This document shows, in pieces, positions 35,962-45,694 of a stretch of DNA of 64,000 nt. Numbering within the stretch: the stretch's first letter is position 1; every line of letters starts with the position of its first letter. The position numbers were made by a program, and so were the translations under genes. The DNA is taken from the NCBI GenBank assembly GCA_965223675.1, contig OZ245013.1, positions 3,100,001 through 3,164,000 of the forward strand, given 5' to 3'. A model generated the notes under the pieces. The model was not told where the DNA came from. It saw nothing but the letters and a program-made list of their open reading frames with translations, and ran no database searches. Source of the stretch: JAGQKC01 sp965223675. GTDB lineage: Bacteria > Nitrospirota > Nitrospiria > Nitrospirales > UBA8639.

Positions 35962-37521
35962 TCACGAAGACTCATGCGCAACTCTTGATTCGGCACGATC
36001 AAGGCTCCCCCCGACAACAAGGATGTCATATTGCTCAAGATTCAGCATGGGATCTTCTTTAATGATAATTTGACAGTTACATTGTTTCTCCAACTCCTCC
36101 ACACTTACATGTTCAGCATCGAAGAGTAATTCGACTACTCGCGGATTTGCCCCGATCATAATTCGTTGTTGCCCTCGAGCACTTCCTACTCGACGGATAT
36201 CACGAAAAATATCATAGATCACCGTCATCGCCGATTTGGTGTACCCGCGACCCTCGCAGTCATTGCACACCTCGGAAAGGGTTCGAAGCAAATCTTCTCG
36301 AACCCTTTCGCGTGAAATTTCTATTAATCCTAAGTCAGAAATGCGCGAAATTCTCGTTTGGGCCTTATCCGAAGCCATGGCTTCTACGAACGCGCGATAC
36401 ACCTTATCGCGGTTACGCTCCCGCTCCATATCGATAAAATCAATGATAATAAGTCCGCCGATTCCCCGCAATTTAATCTGATACGCAATTTCTCCTGCCG
36501 CCTCCAGATTATTTTTGAGGATGGTTTCTTCTTGATCTCGTTTGCCGACAAACCGACCGGTGTTGACATCGACGACAGTCATGGCCTCCGTATGGTCGAT
36601 CACAATATGACCACCGGATTTCAACCAAACCTTTCGACTCAACGCGCGCGCGATTTCTAATTCAATTCCAAGATAATCAAACAATCCCTCAGCTTTTTTG
36701 TCATAGTGATGAACTCGAGAAGCTTGTCCTGGAAGATACCGTCGAACAAAATCTTTGACTTCATCAAAGTCTGGCTTTGAGTCGATGAGCAAGCGGTCCA
36801 CCTTTTTCGTAAAGAGATCACGGACGACTCGAAGGGTCAGGGTGAGATCGGTATGAAGAAGAGCTGGGGCTGACTCTTGATTATATTTTTTGAGGACATC
36901 ATCCCAGAGCGCACATAAAAAATTGACATCGGAGACAAGATCCTCCTCAGCGACTCCTTCACATACCGTACGCACAATATATCCGTATTCAGGAGTTCGA
37001 ATTCGTTTCATGATTTCTTTAAGCCGCACTCGTTCTTCTTCATCGGCAATTCTTCGAGATACCCCAATGTGATCCACATTTGGCATAAACACCAAAAACC
37101 TGCCAGGCAACGATACATAGGTTGTGACCCGAGGACCTTTGGTCCCGATGGGACCCTTTGAAATCTGAACGAGCAACTCCTGCCCCTCTTCCAAGAGCTG
37201 TTCAATAGGACGAGTGGTTTGCCGACGTGGTCTGGGCATATCGGGCGTCTTTTCATCCTCCTCACTGTCTACGAGAGTATCCCCTGGCTCTGTCCCGACA
37301 GAAAGATCGGACACATGCATGAAGGCTGCTCGATCCAACCCTATATCAACGAATGCCGCTTGCATCCCCGGTAGGACCTTCACGACTTTGCCAGTATAAA
37401 TGTCTCCAACAAAATCTTTCTTTTTTGCGCGATCCACGTACAATTCAGTCACGACTTTATTATCCAATACCGCTACCCGCGTTTCCTCACGTGTCACATT
37501 AATAGCAATTTCAACACCCAT
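35962..37521 (-). CDS. rng: Ribonuclease G/E family endoribonuclease
   Basis: Single-strand endoribonuclease acting in rRNA maturation and mRNA decay, 519 residues, RNase G length with no long RNase E scaffold tail. An S1 domain (GDIYTGKVVKVLPGMQAAFVD) carries an acidic insertion. Catalytic Asp residues lie in VVDVNTG and IIIDFIDM. The zinc-link CNDC (in SEVCNDCEGRG) is present. I chose ATG 37521, which has GGAGGT four bases upstream; the frame opens at 37533. It overlaps neither neighbour and abuts dprA. Confidence 0.94.
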   Translation of the reverse strand: MGVEIAINVTREETRVAVLDNKVVTELYVDRAKKKDFVGDIYTGKVVKVLPGMQAAFVDIGLDRAAFMHVSDLSVGTEPGDTLVDSEEDEKTPDMPRPRRQTTRPIEQLLEEGQELLVQISKGPIGTKGPRVTTYVSLPGRFLVFMPNVDHIGVSRRIADEEERVRLKEIMKRIRTPEYGYIVRTVCEGVAEEDLVSDVNFLCALWDDVLKKYNQESAPALLHTDLTLTLRVVRDLFTKKVDRLLIDSKPDFDEVKDFVRRYLPGQASRVHHYDKKAEGLFDYLGIELEIARALSRKVWLKSGGHIVIDHTEAMTVVDVNTGRFVGKRDQEETILKNNLEAAGEIAYQIKLRGIGGLIIIDFIDMERERNRDKVYRAFVEAMASDKAQTRISRISDLGLIEISRERVREDLLRTLSEVCNDCEGRGYTKSAMTVIYDIFRDIRRVGSARGQQRIMIGANPRVVELLFDAEHVSVEELEKQCNCQIIIKEDPMLNLEQYDILVVGGSLDRAESRVAHESS

Positions 37522-37770
37522 CAACACCTCCATTCCCCACTACACAAAGAGGAGAAATCACCTTGATCGTCAGACTCATATTTCTTTCACCATACTTGGT
37601 TTCTCAATTCTTGCCAACTTGCGGGGAATTGCGATAAATCTCAAACTCACAGATTAAAGGACACACACTTCACATGGAATCTCGACTGATTTCTGCCACT
37701 TTTCATCTCTTACGTTTCTTACTGTATTCTTACGCTGCCAAAAACTCACCGTGAAGGATCTAGCTCACAA

Positions 37771-38889
37771 TTATAAGAGCGTGAGTCGATGACGTTTCAC
37801 ATTCATGAGTAATCCCAGTGCCGCTAATGTCATAATGGTTGCACTTCCACCATAACTCATCAGGGGCAATGGGATGCCGACAATGGGAGCTAATCCCACA
37901 GTCATTGCAAGATTGACGAGAAAGCCAAATGCAACCATATTGACGACGCCTACTGCAATAAGTGCCCCAAGCGTATCTCTGGCCTTTGACGCAATATCCA
38001 ACCCCATCAGAAACAGTCCACTATACATGCCCAACAAGAGTATGACCCCCAGGAACCCCCACTCTTCAGCAAACACAGCAAACACAAAATCCGTGTGCCC
38101 TTCCGGGAGAAATTTAAACTGAGTCTGGGTTCCTCCATAAAGCCCTTTCCCGACCAATTGTCCAGAGCCAATCGCAATCCTGGACTGTAACCCATGATAT
38201 CCTTTCCCGCCAGGGTCATAGTTTGGGTCTACAAAACTGAGAATTCGCTCCTGCTGATATCCATGCAAAGATCCCCATACTCCACCCCAAGCAAATGGGA
38301 AGAGTAGTAAAGCAGACAGGACAACGAGGCCAAATGCCCGAGACCTCACCCCTACCGATAAGAGGAGAACAATATAAATTGATAAGAAACTTAGGCTACT
38401 CCCAAGGTCAGGTTGTTTGAGAATCAGGAGAAATCCTGGCAACACGATCAGTCCAGGAAAGACGAGACGTCGAAGCCACCCGACCCGGTGCTTTACCCCA
38501 TAGTAGGTTGCTAAGGCCATGATCAGGGGTATTTTCACCAATTCTGAAGGTTGCACAGCGATCGGTCCCACAGGAATCCAGCGCTGAGAACCACGACTGC
38601 TTTTCCCCGCAACAAGGACAATAACAAGAAGAAGCAACCCTAACCCATAGAAAACATACGAAAACCTCGAAAGCTTATGGTAGTCAATTCCCGCAGTGGC
38701 CACAAACACTAATGCTCCAATCAGAATCCACATACTCTGCTTCAAATAGATCGGAATTCCGCTCGAGGGATTGGCAGGCGTGACGCTATAGATAGAGAGG
38801 ATACCTACTGACAGAATGCCGAATACAATTCCCAAAAAACACCAATCGAATACATCAAGTCCCCGACGGCTCGTATAACGATTTAACAT
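37771..38889 (-). CDS. rodA: Rod-shape SEDS glycosyltransferase RodA
   Basis: Polytopic SEDS-family peptidoglycan polymerase of the elongasome, 372 residues, with about ten membrane helices. Conserved patches include LGSSLSFLSIYIVLL, the loop WGFLGVILLL and LPLMSYGGSATI near the C-terminus. It works with the class B PBP2 encoded immediately upstream (mrdA, 42 bp away) and the MreBCD cytoskeleton, so the cell is expected to be rod or curved-rod shaped. Confidence 0.95.
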   Translation of the reverse strand: MLNRYTSRRGLDVFDWCFLGIVFGILSVGILSIYSVTPANPSSGIPIYLKQSMWILIGALVFVATAGIDYHKLSRFSYVFYGLGLLLLVIVLVAGKSSRGSQRWIPVGPIAVQPSELVKIPLIMALATYYGVKHRVGWLRRLVFPGLIVLPGFLLILKQPDLGSSLSFLSIYIVLLLSVGVRSRAFGLVVLSALLLFPFAWGGVWGSLHGYQQERILSFVDPNYDPGGKGYHGLQSRIAIGSGQLVGKGLYGGTQTQFKFLPEGHTDFVFAVFAEEWGFLGVILLLGMYSGLFLMGLDIASKARDTLGALIAVGVVNMVAFGFLVNLAMTVGLAPIVGIPLPLMSYGGSATIMTLAALGLLMNVKRHRLTLL

Positions 38890-38931
38890 GGCCAGATAGT
38901 TATGATTGATGTTTACAGTGCATGCTACCGT

Positions 38932-40809
38932 TTAGTGTTGGGCAGCCAGTGCTCCTTGGCCGTCAGAGGTATAGCCAACATATGCCTCAATCAACTTTTT
39001 GGCCAACGGGGCAGCGGCTGATCCACCATGTCCCATGTGTTCAGCCAACACGACGACGACGATCGTCGGATCAGTTGCTGGAGCATATGCGACAAACCAT
39101 GCATGATCTCGAAATTCTTTCGGAATACTTTCTTCAGGACCTGAACGAAGTGCCACGACTTGAGCGGTCCCTGTCTTCCCCGCAATAGTCACCAACGACG
39201 ACTGAGAGCGTTTGGCAGTTCCTTCAGTGACGACAGCCTCCAATCCCTTGTGAATTTCTTCAAAAACCTCACGTGGAATTTGCATTTGCTCGCTTGAAAA
39301 TGTCGAAACTTCCTCCATTTTTCCCGTTCCACGTTTTCGAATCGCATGCACCAAACGAGGCTTGACAATACGCCCGTTCATGGCAGTGGCCGCAACCACC
39401 TGAGCCATCTGCATCGGTGTGACGGTCATAAAACCTTGACCAATTGAGACTGAGATCGTTTCTCCAGGATACCACGGCTCTCCTTTGACTTTCTTCTTCC
39501 ATTCAGCAGACGGGACAATACCGGACCGCTCAGACGGTAAGTCAATACCCGTTTTCTGACCGAGTCCAAACTGCTTAGAATACGAAGCAATCGTCTCGAT
39601 GCCTATTCGGTTGCCCATTTTATAAAAGTAGACATCGCATGATTGAGCTAACGCATTCGTTAGCCCCACGGAACCATGGCCTCCTCGCTTCCAATCTCGA
39701 TAGGTTCGTCGACCAAACTTGAATCCTCCAGGACAGAAGAAGTGATCAGATCCTCTCGCAACTCCCGAATCTAAAACAGCTGCAGCCATCACGATTTTAA
39801 AGGTAGATCCTGGAGGATACTGCCCTTGAATCGCACGATTTGTTAAGGGGTGTCGCACATCATTCATCAGTGTCTTCCACTCAGACAAGGGTAATCCTCT
39901 AGACAAGGCTGTGGGATTAAAACTCGGCTGACTGGCTAAGACAAGGACGGCCCCAGTCCGAGGATCAAGCGCGACAATAGCACCAGCTTCATCCCCCAAC
40001 AAATCCTCCGCCATGCGTTGAAGTCGAATATCAACCGTCAGATATAGATCGTCACCAGCACTAGGTTTGCGGACTGAAATGGATTGTTTTTTATGCCCCA
40101 GCGCATCAACCTCAAGAAGCTCCCGACCCGAAATTCCTCTTAACGCCTGATCATATGTCCGTTCGACACCATATTGGCCTATCACACTCCCTTGATGAAG
40201 CCCCTGATATTCTTCCTTCTTTAATTTTTCCTCAGAAATTTCTCCCACATAACCAATGACATGAGAGGCATACTTTCCTAATGGATAATTCCGCTGATAC
40301 TCCGGTTGAATGAAGGTCCCAGGGAGGGTGAAGCGATGCGACTCTACGATTGCGGCCTCTTTCAAAGAAAGACCACCTTTTATTTTTACACGCGCATTTC
40401 GTCCCTTACCAGATAACTTCTCCAGCAGGTTTTTCGGATTGAAATCTAACCGTTCTGTGAGTTCTTGGACGAGTGCATCTCGATCTTTCACATCCTCGAG
40501 CGACACATAGAGATTAAAGCTCGGAACATTATTGGCGAGAAGTTGGCCATGACGGTCATATAATAAACCTCTCGCAGGCTCCAACAAGATCGAACGAGTA
40601 CGATTATCCTTTGCCATTACTTGATACTCATGCCCATCCCGAATTTGCAATTGCCAAAGGCGGAACCCGAGTAAGGCAATGAGCAAAAGAAGCGCTACCT
40701 TAATCAGGATCAACCGGCCTTGAATATCGGCCAATTCACCAGCTTGTTTATCGCTTTCTAGCATACCATTTGCGTCTAGTCTGTGAAGAAAATTAACGCA
40801 CCCTGACAT
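38932..40809 (-). CDS. mrdA: Penicillin-binding protein 2 (class B transpeptidase)
   Basis: Cross-links peptidoglycan during elongation. The 625-residue protein has an N-terminal membrane anchor (about residues 33-53), a PBP dimer domain, and a transpeptidase domain with SxxK at S335-K338 (PPGSTFK), the S-C-D motif at 390-392 and KTGT near residue 546. The ATG at 40809 is 9 bp after the mreD stop; ATG 40764 is an alternative. The symbol mrdA corresponds to pbp2. Gene order mreB-mreC-mreD-mrdA-rodA is conserved in many Gram-negative bacteria. Confidence 0.95.
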   Translation of the reverse strand: MSGCVNFLHRLDANGMLESDKQAGELADIQGRLILIKVALLLLIALLGFRLWQLQIRDGHEYQVMAKDNRTRSILLEPARGLLYDRHGQLLANNVPSFNLYVSLEDVKDRDALVQELTERLDFNPKNLLEKLSGKGRNARVKIKGGLSLKEAAIVESHRFTLPGTFIQPEYQRNYPLGKYASHVIGYVGEISEEKLKKEEYQGLHQGSVIGQYGVERTYDQALRGISGRELLEVDALGHKKQSISVRKPSAGDDLYLTVDIRLQRMAEDLLGDEAGAIVALDPRTGAVLVLASQPSFNPTALSRGLPLSEWKTLMNDVRHPLTNRAIQGQYPPGSTFKIVMAAAVLDSGVARGSDHFFCPGGFKFGRRTYRDWKRGGHGSVGLTNALAQSCDVYFYKMGNRIGIETIASYSKQFGLGQKTGIDLPSERSGIVPSAEWKKKVKGEPWYPGETISVSIGQGFMTVTPMQMAQVVAATAMNGRIVKPRLVHAIRKRGTGKMEEVSTFSSEQMQIPREVFEEIHKGLEAVVTEGTAKRSQSSLVTIAGKTGTAQVVALRSGPEESIPKEFRDHAWFVAYAPATDPTIVVVVLAEHMGHGGSAAAPLAKKLIEAYVGYTSDGQGALAAQH

Positions 40810-40818
40810 GAATAACTT

Positions 40819-41337
40819 CTATCGTAAACTGGAAGGTTCGACTCCATGATCGACAAAGTTTAACTTACTCAGCATCCAGTACACAGCAAATGCTAGTAAG
40901 GCATCAAAAAGGCCTTGGGGTAAGAGGATGGCACGAAGATCCTGAATCATCAGCAACCAATGCGTATGGGGCCTCGCCGCAATAAGTGAAATCACACCAC
41001 TGGCACATGACAAGAGAAACGTCGGAAGAAATATGGCCTGCGCCGTCGTATTAGAAAGGGTTTTAGCTGTTAACCCTGAGAGGAACCCAACGAGTCCTTT
41101 CGTCAGAAAGTTGACCATTCCTGTCCCTCCTGAAAATAAATCTTGGATAAAACCAAGCCCAACACCTAGTCCACATCCTCTTTTTTCTCCCCAGAGAAAT
41201 CCCGTTAGACACGTCGCGACTAAGCATAGGTCTGGCTGAATTCCCCATGGACTGACATGAGCCAGTACTGTGACTTGAATCGGTACCAGTAACAGGAGCA
41301 GGCTTAGGTAGAAAACAAGATACATGGTTGGACCCAT
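40819..41337 (-). CDS. mreD: Rod shape-determining protein MreD
   Basis: Small integral membrane protein of 172 residues with about five hydrophobic helices. Sequence identity in this family is low, but LCLVATCLTGFLWGEKRGCGLGVGLGFIQDLFSGG-type features (cited as LTGFLWGEKRG and GFIQDLFSGG) and its place between mreC and mrdA make the assignment secure. It couples the MreB filament to the elongation machinery. The start lies one base after the mreC stop codon TAA. Confidence 0.92.
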   Translation of the reverse strand: MGPTMYLVFYLSLLLLLVPIQVTVLAHVSPWGIQPDLCLVATCLTGFLWGEKRGCGLGVGLGFIQDLFSGGTGMVNFLTKGLVGFLSGLTAKTLSNTTAQAIFLPTFLLSCASGVISLIAARPHTHWLLMIQDLRAILLPQGLFDALLAFAVYWMLSKLNFVDHGVEPSSLR

Positions 41338-41338
41338 A

Positions 41339-42217
41339 TTAGTGTGACGAATCAGTCGTTGAGAGAGGCTCTGAGTCGGTCAATTGTCCTGATTCCGTCA
41401 CGACAAGAACCCCTTCGATTTTAGAAAAGTCTACCATCGGATGAATTTCAGTCGATTGAAAAAGTTCCGCATCACCTTTCTCCAATCGGTGAATGCGCCC
41501 TATCGGAAGACCCCTGGGATAATCTCCAGTCAATCCAGATGTCACGACCATATCACCAACCTCAACTGTTGAAAGGGGAGGCAAATACTTCATCCTGACC
41601 AAGCCTTGAGTCGTACCTTGCACGATACCCTCATCGCGACTTCTCTGAATCATCCCGGCAATGGCCACATTGGGGTCCATTAAAAGAAGAACGACCGCCG
41701 TTGACGGGTTCACATTCACCACACGGCCAACAACGCCTGTTGAGGTCACAACCCCCATCTCTTTTTGAATTCCGTGTTCGCGACCTTTGTCGATGATGAT
41801 CGCACGATACCAATTTGTGGCATTTCTTCCAATTACCCGCGCTGCGACCGTCTCCATAGTGGCCTGTTTCTGAAAATCCATCATCTGGGCCAATTGTTCA
41901 GAAACAATCATTTGCTCGCGAAGTTGGCTGACTTGCGCAGTTAATTGCTCTACCTCTTGTTGAAGCTGAAGATTCTGTTCATACACACCTTGAAGGGCAA
42001 TATAACGATTCCATGTATCCCGGATACTGAGATCCACTGAGGCTAAGCCTTGAATGGGAATCGAAAGAAATTGAGCCACTGGGTGAGCAATACCTTCCAG
42101 AAGCCCCTGAGTTTGTCGGGGCAACAGAAGTATTACGATGACGACAAGGATAAGAATGACCAAAAAGGTTCGCCTTACCCCAGAACTCAATATGCCACTG
42201 AAGCCAAGCTTACCCAT
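41339..42217 (-). CDS. mreC: Rod shape-determining protein MreC
   Basis: Bitopic elongasome scaffold of 292 residues. It has an N-terminal membrane helix (about residues 16-36), a periplasmic coiled coil (QLQQEVEQLTAQVSQLREQM) and the two beta-barrel domains with ARVIGRNATNWYRAIIIDKG and VVGRVVNVNPSTAVVLLLMD-like stretches. ATG 42217 is favoured; the frame opens at TTG 42229. A gap of 423 bp with a MITE-like repeat separates it from mreB, so mreCD may be transcribed from a separate promoter. Confidence 0.93.
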   Translation of the reverse strand: MGKLGFSGILSSGVRRTFLVILILVVIVILLLPRQTQGLLEGIAHPVAQFLSIPIQGLASVDLSIRDTWNRYIALQGVYEQNLQLQQEVEQLTAQVSQLREQMIVSEQLAQMMDFQKQATMETVAARVIGRNATNWYRAIIIDKGREHGIQKEMGVVTSTGVVGRVVNVNPSTAVVLLLMDPNVAIAGMIQRSRDEGIVQGTTQGLVRMKYLPPLSTVEVGDMVVTSGLTGDYPRGLPIGRIHRLEKGDAELFQSTEIHPMVDFSKIEGVLVVTESGQLTDSEPLSTTDSSH

Positions 42218-42300
42218 GGCAATTCTCAATCATCCTGTGGTGTGGAAAAATAGTCGTACCTAGGTTGACGCGTTCAAAAAATACAATGACATCTTCATCC

Positions 42301-42489
42301 TTATAGCCGATTCAGTGATACCGGATCGATTTCACTCCTCGTGGCTCCGCTCCGATACTCGCTACGTCATTCAACACATCAATAGTGTGAAGTCACGCCA
42401 AGCGGGTATCACCTTCCTTCTTTTGACGCGTTTGAGACCATGTTGAAAGCCTGGATGATTCAACTGGAACGTATGTGGATTCGCTATAA
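42301..42489 (+). repeat. MITE-like intergenic element, copy B
   Basis: A 189-bp block between mreB and mreC. It begins TTATAGCCGATTCAGTGATA and ends TTCAACTGGAACGTATGTGG then ATTCGCTATAA. The ends are imperfect inverted repeats (TATAGCCGATTC against TATAGCGAATCC). It shares AGCGGGTATCACC with copy A and GTGTTGAAAGC-like and CAACTGGAACGTA stretches with copy C. It splits the usual mreB-mreC junction. Confidence 0.75.
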
Positions 42490-42640
42490 TGCCACGAAAT
42501 ACTTTGTGAGACTTGTGAAACAGAATACCAATCAGCAAGACACAGCTTCTAAAACATCCATTGGCACTCCCATGAAAAACGACCGTATCTCGCGCTTCCA
42601 ACTTCGTCGATCGAGTCCTCCGGACATTTCCGCTGTCTCA

Positions 42641-43684
42641 TCAAAGTTGAACAGATGACATTGACGACACACTCCTTAACAGTGACAATTCTTCAAGAAT
42701 TTTTCCAACACCGAATACCACTGATGTGAGCGGATCATCAACGGTGACAATCGGGAGTGCGGTTTCTTCGCGAAGTCTGGCATCAAGCCCTTGTAATAAC
42801 GAACCTCCTCCAGTCAAAACGATCCCGCGATCAATAATATCCCCCGCAAGCTCAGGTGGAGTATTTTCTAATGCTAAACGAATCGCTCCGACGATCGTGG
42901 CAATAGAATCCTGTAACGCGTCCCGAACTTCGGCATCATTAATAAGTATGGTTCGTGGTATTCCCGAAATAAGGTCTCGCCCCTTGACGGCCATTTGCTT
43001 TTTTTCAGGAAAAGGATGGGCAGAGCCGATTTCCATTTTTATTCGTTCTGCCATGTGTTCGCCGATTAAGAGACTATACTCTCTTTTTAAATAATTGATG
43101 ATCGATAGGTCTATTTGGTCGCCGGCCACCCGAACAGACTCGCTATACACAATTCCACCCAAAGAAATCACGGCGATGTCCGTTGTTCCTCCACCGATAT
43201 CGACCACCATATTTCCCGAAGGCTCAGTAATGGGAAGACCGGCTCCGATGGCTGCAGCCACAGGCTCCTCGACAAGATACACCTCTCGAGCCCCAGCAAG
43301 CTCAGCGGACTCCTTGACTGCTCTTTGCTCAACCTGCGTAATACGGGAAGGAACCCCAATCACGATTCGCGGACGGACCAATGAGTGGCGCTTATGAACC
43401 TTATGAATAAAATACCGTAGCATTCTCTCCGTCATATCAAAATCGGCGATGACGCCTTCCCGCATCGGACGGATTGCCACAATATTGCCCGGGGTCCGGC
43501 CAATCATTTTTTTAGCCTCTTCTCCGACGGCCAGAACCGTGTTGCTGGGATTTTCTACGGTAACGACAGAGGGTTCATTCAACACAATTCCTTTTTTCTT
43601 CATGTAAACCAGCGTTGAAGCAGTCCCTAAATCAATCGCCATATCACTCGACATCAAACTAAGAAAATTACTTATGAGTCCCAT
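42641..43684 (-). CDS. mreB: Rod shape-determining actin homologue MreB
   Basis: Actin-like ATPase of 347 residues that organises lateral wall synthesis. Phosphate 1 motif MAIDLGTASTLVY, phosphate 2 MVVDIGGGTTDIAVI, and adenosine motif IVLTGGGSLLQG are all intact. An N-terminal amphipathic segment (MGLISNFLSLM) fits membrane binding. It is the first gene of the shape cluster on the minus strand and is followed by copy B of the MITE-like repeat before mreC. Confidence 0.97.
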   Translation of the reverse strand: MGLISNFLSLMSSDMAIDLGTASTLVYMKKKGIVLNEPSVVTVENPSNTVLAVGEEAKKMIGRTPGNIVAIRPMREGVIADFDMTERMLRYFIHKVHKRHSLVRPRIVIGVPSRITQVEQRAVKESAELAGAREVYLVEEPVAAAIGAGLPITEPSGNMVVDIGGGTTDIAVISLGGIVYSESVRVAGDQIDLSIINYLKREYSLLIGEHMAERIKMEIGSAHPFPEKKQMAVKGRDLISGIPRTILINDAEVRDALQDSIATIVGAIRLALENTPPELAGDIIDRGIVLTGGGSLLQGLDARLREETALPIVTVDDPLTSVVFGVGKILEELSLLRSVSSMSSVQL

Positions 43685-44237
43685 TTAAGTTCCCTTATCA
43701 ATGCAACTTCACTACGGAATGCCAATCAGCAAAGGCACAGATACTTCCAATTAACTTTTCCTGAACCTGACCAACCCAACTCTACGACCATGTGTGTTTG
43801 GGTGTGTATCTCATATTTCAGAAACACTTCTTTCTCAATCTCTCCGTACCTACCACCCCTACACAGAGGAGGTTACACTTCACTCGCATTGATTGCGATT
43901 GATGAAATATCAACATTTTATGAAATTAGATGACTGTGGATAAGTCATCAGGATGGAATTGCCTGCCGAATGGAATGGACACTAAGACTCACTATTTTAG
44001 GCTCTGAAGGCCTTGACACTTTTTTGATCCTCTACGTGATTTATAGTATAGCAAACCCCGTAAGTTATCACAAAGATCCTATTTTTTGCTGTTCCTCTTT
44101 CAGGGTATTTTCTCTACAACTCACAAGAGGTTCTTTCAAGCCAGTTGATGAAAACGTAGGTTGACCATTCGGGGGAAACTTGCCAGGGAGATAGAAATTG
44201 GGGTAATAAAAAGAAATTATGCAGCAAGGAATCATGT
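43685..44237. other. Divergent mreB/leuC intergenic region
   Basis: About 550 bp that must hold promoters for both mreB and leuC. CTTGACA at 44012-44018 is a -35-like box facing leuC, but no well-spaced -10 box follows. AAGGA at 44226-44230 is the leuC ribosome-binding site. Reading frames here are short and lack support. I see no T-box or leader-peptide attenuator of the Leu-codon type. Confidence 0.4.
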
Positions 44238-45641
44238 ATGTCGGCTAAAACCCTCTTTCAGAAGATTTGGGATCAACATGTTGTTCAAGAAGACGCTGAC
44301 GGAACAACCTTACTCTACATTGACCGTCACCTTGTACATGAAGTGACCTCTCCCCAAGCCTTTGAAGGGTTAAGGATTGCGGGTCGCCAACCTCGCCGAC
44401 CCGCAGCAGCTTTAGCTGTTCCCGATCATAATATTCCTACCACCGATCGTCGACTTGGCATTGTCGACCCAATGAGCGCGAAACAAATCGAGACCTTGAC
44501 TGACAACTGTCGCGAGTTCGGCATCACCATGTTTGATATGAATGATATCCGCCAGGGTATTGTTCACGTCATCGGCCCTGAACAAGGATTAACCTTACCG
44601 GGGATGACCATCGTCTGCGGTGATTCCCACACCTCGACACATGGAGCGTTTGGAGCCTTGGCCTTTGGCATCGGCACGTCGGAGGTGGAACATGTGCTGG
44701 CCACGCAATGCCTTATCCAAAAAAAGCCCAAGACCATGGAAGTTCGTGTGAATGGAACACTTTCAGACTATTGTTCTCCCAAGGATGTGATTTTGGCTAT
44801 CATTGGCAAGATTGGAATCGGCGGAGGAACCGGGCATGTCATTGAGTATACCGGAGACGTTATTCAGTCATTTTCTATGGAAGGCAGAATGACGCTATGT
44901 AACATGTCTATTGAAGGTGGGGCACGAGCCGGCCTCGTGGCTCCTGATGACACGACAGTTTCATACATTGAAGGAAGACCTTTGGCCCCCCAAGGTGCCT
45001 TACTTGATCAAGCCAAACACAGCTGGAAGAATTTGGTGACTGACCAAGGTGCCCAATACGATCAGGTCATTGAAATACGTGGTGAAGAGATTGTGCCGCA
45101 AGTTACATGGGGAACGAATCCTGGAATGGTGGTAGGTATAGATGGATCTGTCCCCAATCCGCAGAAGTTTGATGACGAAAAAACCCGTCATGCAACGGAG
45201 AAGGCGTTGGCCTACATGGACCTTAAGCCGGGAACACCAATTCAGGAAATAAAAATTAATCGTGTGTTCATTGGCTCATGCACCAATTCACGTATCGAAG
45301 ACCTCAGGATTGCCGCAAAGTATTTTAATGGAAAGCGAGTGGCTAACGGTGTTCATGCCATGGTTGTTCCAGGATCGGGGTTGGTGAAAAAGCAAGCAGA
45401 AGAAGAAGGGCTTGATCGAATATTCCTGGAAGCTGGCGCTGAATGGCGAGAAGCCGGCTGCAGCATGTGCCTGGCGATGAACGCCGACGTCCTCAAACCT
45501 GGCGAACGGTGTGCCTCTACAAGCAATCGGAACTTTGAAGGTCGTCAAGGAAAAGGATCTCGTACACATTTGGTATCTCCAGCCATGGCGGCTGTCGCCG
45601 CCATTGAAGGACACTTTGCAGATATTCGTAACTGGGGTTAA
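44238..45641 (+). CDS. leuC: 3-isopropylmalate dehydratase large subunit
   Basis: Aconitase-family [4Fe-4S] enzyme that isomerises 2- to 3-isopropylmalate in leucine synthesis, acting as a heterodimer with LeuD. The 467-residue protein has the motifs ITMFDMND, CGDSHTSTHGAFGALAFGIG and VFIGSCTNSRIEDLR; cluster Cys residues are in GSCTNSR and CSMCLAMN. This is the bacterial-type length. ATG 44238 is preceded by AAGGA. leuD follows 53 bp downstream. No other leu genes are seen. Confidence 0.96.
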   Translation: MSAKTLFQKIWDQHVVQEDADGTTLLYIDRHLVHEVTSPQAFEGLRIAGRQPRRPAAALAVPDHNIPTTDRRLGIVDPMSAKQIETLTDNCREFGITMFDMNDIRQGIVHVIGPEQGLTLPGMTIVCGDSHTSTHGAFGALAFGIGTSEVEHVLATQCLIQKKPKTMEVRVNGTLSDYCSPKDVILAIIGKIGIGGGTGHVIEYTGDVIQSFSMEGRMTLCNMSIEGGARAGLVAPDDTTVSYIEGRPLAPQGALLDQAKHSWKNLVTDQGAQYDQVIEIRGEEIVPQVTWGTNPGMVVGIDGSVPNPQKFDDEKTRHATEKALAYMDLKPGTPIQEIKINRVFIGSCTNSRIEDLRIAAKYFNGKRVANGVHAMVVPGSGLVKKQAEEEGLDRIFLEAGAEWREAGCSMCLAMNADVLKPGERCASTSNRNFEGRQGKGSRTHLVSPAMAAVAAIEGHFADIRNWG

Positions 45642-45694
45642 CGTTAAAACCAAGTTTTGCTAAAAGTTTTTAGGTACTAACATTAATCTTCTAT

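Noticed and set aside
44012..44055. TTGACA with TATAGTATAG as a leuC promoter
   Set aside because: Spacing between the boxes is too long (about 25 bp) for a standard sigma-70 promoter.
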